Numbered from the stretch's first letter, positions 11,622 through 22,895 are shown. The stretch is DNA of 64,000 nt from Tragulus kanchil (GCA_022376925.1 JAIOJX010000032.1:102478794-102542793); one strand, 5' to 3'. Translations and numbers: made by a program. The notes: a model not told the origin generated them from the letters alone.

Positions 11622-13075
11622 AGAACTGATGCTTTTGAATTGTGGTGTTGTAGAAGATTCTTAAGGGTGCCTTGACTTCAAGGAGATCCAACTAGTTGCC
11701 CGGTAGTCCAATCGGCCACCTGGTGTAGAGAGCTGAGGGTTGAAACCTTTGATTATGTGGATCATAAAAAACTGCAGATAAAGAAATGGGAGTATCAAAC
11801 CAACTTACCTGTCTCCTGAGAAACCTGTATGCAGGTCAAGAAGAAACAGAACCAGACATGGAACAATGGACTGGTTAAAAATTGGGAAAGGAGTACAACA
11901 CGGCTGTATATCATCACCCTGCTTATTTAACTTATGTGCAGAGTATGTCATGCAAAATGCTGGTCTGGATGAAGCACAAGTTGGAATCAAGATTACTAGA
12001 AGAAATATCAGTAACCTCAGATATGCAGATGATACCACTCTAAAGGCAAAAAGTGAAGAGGAAATAAAGAGCTTCTTGATGAAGGTGAGAGAGGCGAGTG
12101 AAAAAGCTTGTTCAAAACTTAACACTAAAAAAACTAAGATCATGGCATATGGCCACATCACTTCATGGCAAATATACGGGGGAAAAGTAGAAACAGAGAC
12201 AGATTCTATATACTTAGACTCCAAAATCACTGTGGATGGTGACTGCCACCATGAAACTAAAAGATGTTTTCTCTTTGGAAAGAAAACTACGTCAAACCTA
12301 GACAGCACATAAAAAAGCAGAAACATCACTCTACCAACAAAGGTTAGCATGGTCAAACCTATGGCTTTTCCAGTAGTCTTATACAGATTCGAGAGCTGAA
12401 CCATAAAGAAGACTGAGCACCAAAGAACTGATGCTGCTTCTTCTTTTTCTTTTTTTTTTTTGGTCAGTTCTATTGGTCCTTCATTTATCCGTTTTCACCC
12501 ATCTTTGTTCTTTTAGTCTGTGTGGGCCTCCCATTGCAGTGGCCTCTGTCACCACAGAGCACCGGCTCTGGGTGCATGCATTCCAGAGCTCCTGTTCGGT
12601 AGTTAAACACATCGGTCCAGTCGCTCTGCAGCACGTGGGATCTCCCCAGGCCAGGGATTGAACCAGCGCCCCTTGCACTGCAAGGCGGTGTCCTTACCCA
12701 GTGGACCACCAGGGAAGCCCCAGAACTGATGCTTTTGAATTGTGGTGTTGTAGAAGATTCTTAAGGGTGCCTTGACTTCAAGGAGATCCAACTAGTCAAT
12801 CCCAAAGAAAATTAACCCTGACAATGCTGAAGTTCCAATACTTTGGCCACCTGGTGTGCAGAGCCAGCTCATTGGAAAAGACCCTGATGCTGGGAAAAAT
12901 TGAAGGCAGAAAGAAAAGGGGATGACAGAGGATGAGATGGTTAGATAGCATCAGTGACTCAATGGACATTAACTTGAGCAAACTCCAGAAGATAGTGAGG
13001 GACAGGGAAGCCTAGATGCTGCAGTCCACGGGGTCACAAAGAGTCAGATACAACTTAGTGAATGAACAACAACCA

Positions 13076-14320
13076 AAACAACAAATAATGGTATATAAGA
13101 AGCATAATTCCTGGGTTACATACAAGGAGAGTTCACCAGACATAAAAGATGTATATATATTACATAATTTCAATGACACAAGCAAAATTAAAACATGCTT
13201 TTAGAAGTCAAGATAGTCATTATCCTGGTTGATGGGTGAGGATAAATCCACATCAGATGGTCACTGGATGCCTTAGAGATACAACTGGAGAGAAAACTGC
13301 AGGAAGATGTGAAAGGGAAGGGCCTTCACTCTCCCTAAGGATAATTTATTCTCTGATTCCTCACCAAAACCTCCAGGATACAGTTCTCTCTATGCAAACA
13401 ATCCACCTGCCTTACTAGTAATCTCACTCATTTACCCATCTCACAATATTATTGACTGTCTGTAGAACATTAAACAAGGTCTGGCATGGAGTAAATAACA
13501 GATGTCAACAGAAGTCATTTCTGTTTCTCCCTCCCTCACTGGACCATAAGCTCTGTAAGGACGAAAGTGTTATCTGAGACGGGAGGGGGACACAATGGAA
13601 GCACATGGAGGGCAATCTAACACTTTAGGTATGTGGGTGGGGAGAGCTTGGGGAAAAGTCTCTGGAGGAAGATACACCTTCAATTGAGAGGTCTAGGATC
13701 TAGGCACACGGAGCAGGCAACAAGACAGTACTCCAAGATGAGATGACCACATGGGCAAAGGCCTGCAAGTGAAGAGTGCTGAATTCTTCAGGAACTATAA
13801 GAAACTCGGTCTGGAAGTTTCTCAACATTTCACACCACTGGCACTTTAAAATCTATTGAGTTGTGCCAAACCATGCCAACTCATGCAACTAGCTGGATAG
13901 AGGGGTGGGAGGTCTCATCTAAGAAGAGCATCCCCTTTTGACCAATGAGGTAGCTCTGAACCACCACATGGAAGGAGCACAGGGACAGGTCTGAGTCAGG
14001 CTTCTGGCACCCTTATCTGCTCTTAGCCTTGTATTAATATTTCCATGTTGTTGCATCAACCTTCCTGGTAGATTTTTGGGAACTTCCTCTTGGTGTATGA
14101 CTTCTCCTATAATCTCTCTTTGTATAATGGTCAGAGAGAAGCTAACTAGAATTTTAAAAACAGGATAAACTGCCCCTGACTACAAAGTTTACAGTGAGTA
14201 TACCATAATCAGTTAAAGTATTGGAACCCAAGGTAACCCTGGTCTTTGGGTCCACTAAAAAAAAGAAAAGAAAAGAAAAATCATGGGGCCTATGGAAGAG
14301 AGCAAGCCTATATATCTTAG
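13076..14320. other. No gene; L2 relics only
   Basis: A short L2 3'-end-like phrase lies at about 13515-13575 ('accataagctctgtaaggac') and an ancient-repeat phrase at 13740-13790. A short AAAAG-type run lies near 14255-14280. The rest is unassigned and has no convincing frame. Confidence 0.55.
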
Positions 14321-14324
14321 TATG

Positions 14325-14530
14325 TTAGTCACTCACTCTTTGTCACTCCATGGACTGTAGTCTGCCAGGATCCTCTGTCCATAGGATTTCTCAAGCAAGA
14401 ATACTGGAGTGTGTAGCAACTCATTTCAGCATTCTTGCCAGGAAAATCCCATGGACAGAGGAGCCTGGCGGGCTACAGTCCATGGAGTCGATCGGAAGCG
14501 CGCCGAACAGGGCAACTGACACGAGCTAGA
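14325..14530. repeat. Inverted pair of Bov-A units (hairpin); copy at 15471-15675
   Basis: Arms 14348-14404 and 14429-14485 are near-perfect reverse complements (57 bases each, 24-base spacer). Each arm reads as a Bov-A core in opposite orientation. In the second copy (15493-15549 and 15574-15630) complementarity extends further outward. In the first copy the outer right arm is replaced by an odd GC-rich patch at 14489-14515. Confidence 0.85.
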
Positions 14531-15060
14531 ATGGCTGTCATCAAAAAAAAAAAAAAAAAAAATCAAGAAGTGTTAAAAAGGATATATGAAAAACAGGATC
14601 CTCAGTCACTCTTAGTGGGAATGTAAACTAGTATAGGACTTCCCTGGTAGCTCAACTGGTAAAGAATCTGCCTACAACGTGGAAGACCTGAGTTTGATCC
14701 CTGGGTTGGGAAGATCCCCTGGAGAAAGGATAGGCTACCCACTCCAGTATTCTTGCCTGGAGAATTCCATGGCTCGTCCATGAGGTCACAAAAAGTCAGA
14801 CATGACTGGGTGACTTGACTTTGAAACTTGAAACTGGTACAACCACTGTGCCAAAGAGTATTAAAGTACCTCAAAAAATTAAAAATAGAACTATAATAGG
14901 ATCCAGCAATTCCATTTCTGGATACATAGCCAAAGGAAATGAAATCCCTATCTCAAAGAGATATCTGTTTCCCCATGTTCATTAAAACATTATTCACAAT
15001 AGCCAAGACAGGAAAATTGTCCAAGTCAGTGTCTGTTGATAAATAAAGTGATAAAGAAAA
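14531..15060 (+). mobile_element. Old L1 3' fragment (copy at 15676-16206)
   Basis: Text before and after the Bov-tA at 14636 joins into the end of an old L1 ORF2: an A-rich stretch, a 'gtgggaatgtaaactagta' phrase, then after the SINE the phrases on the 'ccagcaattccatttctgg' site and the 'cacaatagccaagac' site. It is heavily mutated and has no coding capacity. Confidence 0.8.
14636..14825 (+). mobile_element. Bov-tA SINE (copy at 15781-15971; 3' part again at 17124-17180)
   Basis: A tRNA-derived head ('ggacttccctggtagctcaa') with a B-box-like 'gtttgatccct' is followed by the Bov-A body ending in a 'gtcagacatgactgggtgac' stretch. It is inserted in the L1 with similar flanks 'aaactagta' and 'aaactggta'. 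The three appearances are one element repeated by duplications 5 and 6. Confidence 0.85.
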
Positions 15061-15916
15061 CATGAATAAATATTTGTGAAATTTAAAAACCTAAACTATA
15101 AAACTTTTAGAAGATAACACAGAAAAACATTTTTGTAGCCTTGGACCAAGCAAAGACTTTTAGAAGATAACCAACATTAAAGTTACAGTGAGTATACCAT
15201 ATTTTCATTTTTAAAGTATTTTGGGAACTTCCTCTTGGTGTATGACTTCTCCTATAATCTCTCTTTGTATAATGGTCAGAGAGAAGCTAACTAGAATTTT
15301 AAAAACAGGATAAACTGCCCCTGACTACAAAGTTTACAGTGAGTATACCATAATCAGTTAAAGTATTGGAACCCAAGGTAACCCTGGTCTTTGGGTCCAC
15401 TAAAAAAAAGAAAAGAAAAGAAAAATCATGGGGCCTATGGAAGAGAGCAAGCCTATATATCTTAGTATGTTAGTCACTCACTCTTTGTCACTCCATGGAC
15501 TGTAGTCTGCCAGGATCCTCTGTCCATAGGATTTCTCAAGCAAGAATACTGGAGTGTGTAGCAACTCATTTCAGCATTCTTGCCAGGAAAATCCCATGGA
15601 CAGAGGAGCCTGGCGGGCTACAGTCCATGAAGTCACAAAGAGTCAGCCGCAACTGAGCAACTAACACCTGTTAGAATGGCTGTCATCAAAAAAAAAAAAA
15701 AAAAAAAATCAAGAAGTGTTAAAAAGGATATATGAAAAACAGGATCCTCAGTCACTCTTAGTGGGAATGTAAACTAGTATAGGACTTCCCTGGTAGCTCA
15801 ACTGGTAAAGAATCTGCCTACAACGTGGAAGACCTGAGTTTGATCCCTGGGTTGGGAAGATCCCCTGGAGAAAGGATAGGCTACCCACTCCAGTATTCTT
15901 GCCTGGAGAATTCCAT

Positions 15917-18333
15917 GGCTCGTCCATGAGGTCACAAAAAGTCAGACATGACTGGGTGACTTGACTTTGAAACTTGAAACTGGTACAACCACTGTGCCAA
16001 AGAGTATTAAAGTACCTCAAAAAATTAAAAATAGAACTATAATAGGATCCAGCAATTCCATTTCTGGATACATAGCCAAAGGAAATGAAATCCCTATCTC
16101 AAAGAGATATCTGTTTCCCCATGTTCATTAAAACATTATTCACAATAGCCAAGACAGGAAAATTGTCCAAGTCAGTGTCTGTTGATAAATAAAGTGATAA
16201 AGAAAACATGAATAAATATTTGTGAAATTTAAAAACCTAAACTATAAAACTTTTAGAAGATAACACAGAAAAACATTTTTGTAGCCTTGGACCAAGCAAA
16301 GATTTTCTTTTAGATATGACAGTACAACCATGATCCATAAAAGAACAAATTGATAAACTGATAGACACTATTAAGAGAATGAGAGGAAAGTCAGAGGCAT
16401 AGAGAAAATATTTACAAAGCATTAATTAGATAGAACTTGGATCTGAAATCCACAAAGAACTCTCAAAACTCAACAGCAGGAAAACAAAAGACCTAGTTTT
16501 TAAAAAATCAACAGAAGACTTGAACATACACAGCAGAGAGAGAGAGAGAGAGATGTCAAATAAGTACATAAAAAGATGCTCAACGGAACAGTGTGGAGAT
16601 TCCTTAAAAAACTAAAAATAGAGCTTACCATATGATAGAGCAATCCCACTGCTGGGCATGTATCCAGAGAAAACCGTAATTCAAAAAGATACATGTACCC
16701 CAGTGTTCATTGCAGCACTGTTTATGACAAGGAAACAGCCTAAATGTCCATCAACAGATGAATGGTTAAAAAAGATGTGGTACATATATACAATGGAATA
16801 TTAGCCATAGAAAAAGAATGAAATAATGCCTTTTGCAGCAACATGAATGGACCTAGAGACTGTCATACTAAGTGAAGTAAGCCAGATAAAGACAAACATC
16901 ATATGATATCACTTACATGTAGAATCTGAAAAAATGATACCAATTAATTTATGTACAAAACAAAAATAGACTCACACACATAAAATCAAACATATGGTTA
17001 CCAAAGAGGGACATGAGAGGATAATTTAGGAGCTGGGATTAATATATATACACACTTGTACATGTGTGCTCGGTCATAGACTCTGCAACCCTGAATTGCA
17101 GCCTGCCAGACTCCACTGTGCAGGGCTCGTCCATGAGGTCACAAAAGTCAGACATGACTGGGTGACTTGACTTTGAAACTTGAAACTGGTACAACCACTG
17201 TGCCAAAGAGTATTAAAGTACCTCAAAAAATTAAAAATAGAACTATAATAGGATCCAGCAATTCCATTTCTGGATACATAGCCAAAGGAAATGAAATCCC
17301 TATCTCAAAGAGATATCTGTTTCCCCATGTTCATTAAAACATTATTCACAATAGCCAAGACAGGAAAATTGTCCAAGTCAGTGTCTGTTGATAAATAAAG
17401 TGATAAAGAAAACATGAATAAATATTTGTGAAATTTAAAAACCTAAACTATAAAACTTTTAGAAGATAACACAGAAAAACATTTTTGTAGCCTTGGACCA
17501 AGCAAAGATTTTCTTTTAGATATGACAGTACAACCATGATCCATAAAAGAACAAATTGATAAACTGATAGACACTATTAAGAGAATGAGAGGAAAGTCAG
17601 AGGCATAGAGAAAATATTTACAAAGCATTAATTAGATAGAACTTGGATCTGAAATCCACAAAGAACTCTCAAAACTCAACAGCAGGAAAACAAAAGACCT
17701 AGTTTTTAAAAAATCAACAGAAGACTTGAACATACACAGCAGAGAGAGAGAGAGAGAGATGTCAAATAAGTACATAAAAAGATGCTCAACGGAACAGTGT
17801 GGAGATTCCTTAAAAAACTAAAAATAGAGCTTACCATATGATAGAGCAATCCCACTGCTGGGCATGTATCCAGAGAAAACCGTAATTCAAAAAGATACAT
17901 GTACCCCAGTGTTCATTGCAGCACTGTTTATGACAAGGAAACAGCCTAAATGTCCATCAACAGATGAATGGTTAAAAAAGATGTGGTACATATATACAAT
18001 GGAATATTAGCCATAGAAAAAGAATGAAATAATGCCTTTTGCAGCAACATGAATGGACCTAGAGACTGTCATACTAAGTGAAGTAAGCCAGATAAAGACA
18101 AACATCATATGATATCACTTACATGTAGAATCTGAAAAAATGATACCAATTAATTTATGTACAAAACAAAAATAGACTCACACACATAAAATCAAACATA
18201 TGGTTACCAAAGAGGGACATGAGAGGGGATAATTTAGGAGCTGGGATTAATATATATACACACTTGTACATGTGTGCTCGGTCATATCCGACTCTGCAAC
18301 CCCTGAATTGCAGCCTGCCAGACTCCACTGTGC
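15917..18333 (+). repeat. Direct duplication 6 (15917-17123 / 17124-18333)
   Basis: Shift 1207, then 1206. The last 110 bases of copy 1 lack 2, 3 and 1 bases at three sites relative to copy 2 (near 17018, 17078 and 17090), consistent with an unpolished contig tip. The junction falls inside a Bov-tA on one side and inside another Bov-tA on the other. Confidence 0.95.
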
Positions 18334-18546
18334 ATGGAATTTTCCAGCCAAGAATACTGGAACAAGTTCTCATTTCTTACTCAAGGAGGTCTTACCAACC
18401 CAGGATCAAACCTGTGTCTTCTGCATTGGCAGGTAGATTCTTTACCACTGTGCTACACAGGAAGCCCATATACACACTACTGTATATAAAATAAATAACC
18501 AAAAAGGACATACTATATAGCTCAGGGACTTATATAAACAATCTGA
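16236..18546 (+). mobile_element. L1 LINE 3' part of ORF2 and 3' UTR
   Basis: From 16236 the text returns to an earlier point of L1 ORF2 than the preceding fragment ended on, so this is a second L1 lying head-to-tail behind it. The order is the ORF2 C-terminal part, an AG run at 16541-16554, and then the terminal 3' segment. It is repeated by duplication 6 and interrupted by the Bov-tA at 18265-18467, after which the 3' end resumes to about 18540. No frame is intact. Confidence 0.8.
18265..18467 (-). mobile_element. Bov-tA SINE, antisense (truncated copy at 17056-17121)
   Basis: The order is antisense Bov-A body, antisense B box ('aggatcaaacctg') and antisense head ('acacaggaagccc'). An 11-base repeat atatacacact flanks it at 18254-18264 and 18468-18478 and is probably the target-site duplication, although it lies in low-complexity text. 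Confidence 0.85.
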
Positions 18547-18660
18547 TATATATATATACACACATATATATACATATACATACACATATATATATTCAAT
18601 AAATATACTTCAATATCTAATACATAGTCAATATATGTAATATATTCAGTAAATATACCT
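18546..18660. repeat. TA/CA-rich low-complexity tract
   Basis: Alternating TA and CA runs at about 18548-18600 followed by short AT-rich imperfect repeats containing 'aatatac'. This is the degenerate tail region of the L1. Confidence 0.8.
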
Positions 18661-18681
18661 CAATTAAAATAAACTAATACA

Positions 18682-19014
18682 GGGGTTTCCCTGGTGGTCC
18701 AGTGGGTAAGGACACTGCCTTGCAGTGCAAGGGGCGCTGGTTCGTTCCTTGGCCTGGGAAGATCCCATGTGCCGCGGAGCGGCTGGACCCATGTGTCCAA
18801 TTACCGAGCCGGAGCTCTGGAGCGCATGCACCCAGAGCCGGTGCTCTGCGACAACAGAGGCCACCGCGATGGGAGGCCCATGCGGGCCAAAGAACAAAGA
18901 TCGATGAAAATAGATAAATGAAAGACCAATAGAAGTGGTCCACCCGCTCCATCCCTCCCCTCCCCACCCCCACCCCAAAAAATAAATAAATAAATAAATC
19001 TTTAAAAAAATAAT
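18682..19014 (+). mobile_element. Full-length CHR-type tRNA-Glu SINE, CpG-rich
   Basis: This is the best single copy of the local subfamily, about 330 bases. The head carries an A-box match 'tggtccagtgg' (18693-18703) and a degraded B box near 18740. The body is rich in CpG. The 3' part has the phrase 'accaatagaagtgg' (18926-18939), a C-rich stretch and (AAAT)n ending in a CTTTAAAA tail. Perfect 14-base target-site duplications aataaactaataca lie at 18668-18681 and 19015-19028. Retained CpGs and intact flanks suggest a fairly young insertion. Confidence 0.9.
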
Positions 19015-19084
19015 AATAAACTAATACAAGGTCATTATAAAAGAAAATAATCAAGCACACCAAGAACAAGACCACAGACCTTGA

Positions 19085-19545
19085 ATATTCTGACCCATGC
19101 CTACCTCTCTCACCTTATTCCCTATGTTCTCTCCTCTACTGACCTAGTCACAATGTCCTCCCTTCTTATCCCTTCAACTCCCTTCATGATCCAAAGTGTC
19201 TCACCTGCTTTTCCCTCTTCCAAGACATTCCCTTGGATGACCCTCAGTTTCAATGCTCCCCACACCTGTCATTCCTGAAACAGGTTTTCCAGATGACTCA
19301 AACCATATAGGTATCACAGCACAGTTCCTATCCGCCATACAGAGTTTATTTCCTTCATAACATCTATCATTATTTGAAAGTAGCTTGTTTATTTATTGTC
19401 TGCTTTTTTTACTATCTCTTCTTCCTAAGATGCAAATACTTTAAAGAGTGGTGTTCTGGTCTATCCTATCCTTTGCTTTATCCCACTACCTAAAGCACCC
19501 ATTGGCACATGGCAAAAACTTAGTAAATATTTTGGAATAATTTTA
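19085..19545 (+). repeat. L2 LINE 3' portion
   Basis: The first part (19085-19270) has the L2-type pyrimidine-rich text with 'ccttccaagacattccctt'-like phrases. The second part (19425-19540) has the L2 3' terminus pattern: 'acctaaagcacccattggca' (19489-19508) and 'ttagtaaatattttgga'. The right part is repeated at 20412-20673 by duplication 7. Confidence 0.6.
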
Positions 19546-21502
19546 CTAAATGCAGTACACTATCTAAGTCTTATAAGTAAAAGATATTGAAATGCTCACT
19601 TTTCATTAAATATTAACATTCTATGCATGTAAAACAGCTTGATTTTAGAGCAGTTATCTTCCTAATTCATACTTTTATTCTATTTGTCTTTCTGACTTTT
19701 AGAAATGCTTACTTTTCTGTTTACAAGCCCAGATCGGCTTCTTTGATATGTATAAACTTCAGACTCCTTTCTGATTGATTCCTACCAATCTCCTCTGAAA
19801 TATTGTAATTTATGTAAAATGCAAGTTTAAGATAAAGAATTCAAGAGAGATTTCTTGTCTGTAGGTATATGAAGGCAAAAACAAATATTCTGATATGGCT
19901 GAAATGTTGGGTGAAGGAAAAAGATGAAATATTTTATGTTGATCTTCTGTGAGCCAATAAAACTGTTCTGTATGGGAAATATTATTTATCTCCTTCCTCT
20001 AAAGATAAAAACTGAGTAAGCCTTCTGATGTCAAAATCCATGTTTTTCCCAATAAGGAAATTAGCTTCAGGTAAAGCTATAACAGGAGAGAAAATTCTAT
20101 TATCAATCATAATAAACTAAGTTGTACTACAATAAGAGCCCCAAATGTCAATGATAATGTATAACAAAAGTTGATTTCTAGCTTACCCAAAGTTCCTTGT
20201 TAGTCTGAGTACCTAACTAGGGTAACTTTTCTTCATGTTAGTATAGCATTCAGGGGTTCTTCCATTTTCTGGCACCACCTTTCTCATGAATACATCCATG
20301 ATCATTGGAGCAAGGGAAGAAGAACCATGGAGAGTGACTTCCACCTAGAAATGATCTATGTCAATTATGTTCACTTTGTTCAGTCTGTAGTAAGTGCTGG
20401 AACTCCCACATCAGTTTTCCAGATGACTCAAACCATATAGGTATCACAGCACAGTTCCTATCCGCCATACAGAGTTTATTTCCTTCATAACATCTATCAT
20501 TATTTGAAAGTAGCTTGTTTATTTATTGTCTGCTTTTTAAAATCTCTTCTTCCTAAGATGCAAATACTTTAAAGAGTGGTGTTCTGGTCTATCCTATCCT
20601 TTGCTTTATCCCACTACCTAAAGCACCCATTGGCACATGGCAAAAACTTAGTAAATATTTTGGAATAATTTTACTAAATGCAGTACACTATCTAAGTCTT
20701 ATAAGTAAAAGATATTGAAATGCTCACTTTTCATTAAATATTAACATTCTATGCATGTAAAACAGCTTGATTTTAGAGCAGTTATCTTCCTAATTCATAC
20801 TTTTATTCTATTTGTCTTTCTGACTTTTAGAAATGCTTACTTTTCTGTTTACAAGCCCAGATCGGCTTCTTTGATATGTATAAACTTCAGACTCCTTTCT
20901 GATTGATTCCTACCAATCTCCTCTGAAATATTGTAATTTATGTAAAATGCAAGTTTAAGATAAAGAATTCAAGAGAGATTTCTTGTCTGTAGGTATATGA
21001 AGGCAAAAACAAATATTCTGATATGGCTGAAATGTTGGGTGAAGGAAAAAGATGAAATATTTTATGTTGATCTTCTGTGAGCCAATAAAACTGTTCTGTA
21101 TGGGAAATATTATTTATCTCCTTCCTCTAAAGATAAAAACTGAGTAAGCCTTCTGATGTCAAAATCCATGTTTTTCCCAATAAGGAAATTAGCTTCAGGT
21201 AAAGCTATAACAGGAGAGAAAATTCTATTATCAATCATAATAAACTAAGTTGTACTACAATAAGAGCCCCAAATGTCAATGATAATGTATAACAAAAGTT
21301 GATTTCTAGCTTACCCAAAGTTCCTTGTTAGTCTGAGTACCTAACTAGGGTAACTTTTCTTCATGTTAGTATAGCATTCAGGGGTTCTTCCATTTTCTGG
21401 CACCACCTTTCTCATGAATACATCCATGATCATTGGAGCAAGGGAAGAAGAACCATGGAGAGTGACTTCCACCTAGAAATGATCTATGTCAATTATGTTC
21501 AC
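19282..21502 (+). repeat. Direct duplication 7 (19282-20411 / 20412-21502)
   Basis: Shift 1130, then 1128 after a T-run difference near 19407. Copy 1 homology ends at 20374. Bases 20375-20411 are a filler with no match in the continuation at 21503. Beyond the L2 end the content is unassigned. Confidence 0.95.
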
Positions 21503-21780
21503 ATTTTATCGGCAAAATCAAATTTCATGTCCTTGGCTCATGTCAAAGTGCTGGAAAGACAAATACCCATGTGGCTGGAAGGAGGAGACCATAAATATTA
21601 GTTGGCAGCCTCAAGGTCTTCCTCGGGTCTTAATCATGATAGATTCTGACATTCAGATCAAGAGGGATCTTTACTGTTAACCAATGAATAGCCTTGGAAG
21701 GTGTTAAACACTGGATGGCATTACATGGAATTAAGGCTTTACCAAAACTGAGCTAGACAAGTAGCTTCAGCCCTACCATC
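19546..21780. other. No recognised feature beyond duplication 7
   Basis: AT-rich intergenic-type DNA without a repeat family I recognise and without a frame above 65 codons. The unique part of this stretch is only about 1.1 kb because 20412-21502 repeats 19282-20374. Confidence 0.6.
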
Positions 21781-21784
21781 TCAA

Positions 21785-22085
21785 ATGGTACACAGACCAC
21801 AGCTAAGTTTGCAAGCACCCCAAGTAGTAATCAGCCTTGCCAGGCATCCTCAGCCCTGTCCTGAGCCCTGTTCACCCTACACAGAAACTGAGTCACAACC
21901 AGGATGAGTGAGCACCCTGAGTCCCACCTACCCTACACAGCAGAAGAGCAGCAACCAAGACAGGAGAGCACCCTGAGCCTTGCCCTCCCAACAGAGACTG
22001 AACCACTGAACCACAGCCAGATTCAGCAAGTACCCCAAGCCCCATCACCTCAACCCAGCACACAAGCTGTAACCATGATGGATGA
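21785..22085. repeat. Decayed minisatellite, about 55-62 bp period
   Basis: About five imperfect units start with variants of 'caccctgag' or 'taccccaag' (near 21817, 21919, 21969 and 22030) and contain 'cacag'/'aaccac' variants. A 93-codon frame (21904-22185) is Pro/Gln-rich because of the units and shows no start or splice support. The array abuts the 5' edge of the L1 at 22130. Confidence 0.55.
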
Positions 22086-22625
22086 GCATCAAACATTAAG
22101 AGAAGCAGTTAACACCTATTCTCAAGCTATTCTAGTGGAAGAAATCCTTCCAAACTCATTTTGCAGGACCACCGTTTTACCCTGATAACCAAAACCAGAC
22201 AAAGACACTACCAAAAGAGAAAATTACTGCCCAACATCCTTAATGAACATAGATGCAAAAATACTCAATGAAAATATCAGCAAATTGAATGTGACAATAC
22301 ATTAAAAAGATTATTCACTACAATCAAGTGGGATTAGTTCCAAGAATGCAAGGATGGTTTAACATCCAACCAATGTGACACATCACATCAACAAACTGAA
22401 GAATAAAAATCATATTATCATTTCAGTATATGAAGAAAAAATTATTTCACAAAATTCAACATTCATTTATGATTTTAAAAATCTATCAGAGTGGGTATAG
22501 ATGGAACATACCTCAACATAATTAAGGCCAAATATTATAAACACATAGCTAACATCATTCTCAGTGGTGAAAAGCTGGAAGTTTTTCCTCTAAGATCAGG
22601 AACAAAACAAGAATGCCCACTCCTG

Positions 22626-22895
22626 GGGCTCCCCTGGTGGTCCAGTGGGTAAGGACACCACCTTGCAGTACAAGGGGTGCTGGTTCAAGCCCTGGCCTGG
22701 GAAGATCCCACATGCTGCGGAGTGGCTGGACCGATGTGTCCAACTAACAAGCTGGAGCTCTCGAGTGCATGTGCCCAGAGCTGGTGCTCTGCAACGAGAA
22801 AGGCCACTGGGATGGGAGGGCCACACAGGCCAAAGGACAAAGATGGATGGAAATAAATAAATGAAAGACCAATAGAAGTGCCCCCCCCCCCCGCC
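22626..22895 (+). mobile_element. CHR-type tRNA-Glu SINE in L1
   Basis: Head 'ctcccctggtggtccagtgg' (22631-22650), the subfamily body with 'tgtgtccaac', and the 3' phrase 'accaatagaagtg' followed by a C run. The flanks 'gaatgcccac' and 'gaatgtccac' both correspond to L1 and are probably the target-site duplication. Some L1 bases next to the insertion are missing. Confidence 0.85.

Larger units (their letters stand above)
10633..12796 (+). repeat. Direct duplication 4 (10633-11732 / 11733-12796)
   Basis: Shift exactly 1100. Homology of copy 1 ends at 11696. Bases 11697-11732 look like a deletion-ridden version of the true continuation at 12825-12870 (both contain 'ggccacctggtgt'), so the filler is noisy read-through rather than new sequence. 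Confidence 0.95.
8885..13075 (+). mobile_element. BovB (RTE-type) LINE, 5'-truncated, split by two SINEs
   Basis: From about 8890 the sequence follows BovB closely in order: the linker before the reverse transcriptase, the palm with its YADD motif, the C-terminal region, and the 3' end at about 13020-13075. The 5' half, including the endonuclease, is absent. A plus-strand SINE sits at 9127-9339 and a minus-strand SINE at 11336-11621, both with target-site duplications. Stops and indels break the frame, so the copy is dead. Duplications 3 and 4 inflate its apparent length. The non-redundant path is about 8885-9840, 10987-11696 and 12797-13075. Confidence 0.9.
14074..16302 (+). repeat. Direct duplication 5 (14074-15218 / 15219-16302)
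   Basis: Shift 1145, then 1146 after an A-run difference near 14560. Copy 1 homology ends near 15157. Bases 15158-15218 are filler that partly echoes text at 14186-14225. The copies also differ strongly at 14486-14530, where copy 1 carries an adapter-like patch. Confidence 0.95.

Noticed and set aside
14255..14280. Processed pseudogene poly(A) tail
   Set aside because: The A-rich run has interspersed G and no upstream gene-derived sequence or target-site duplication was found.
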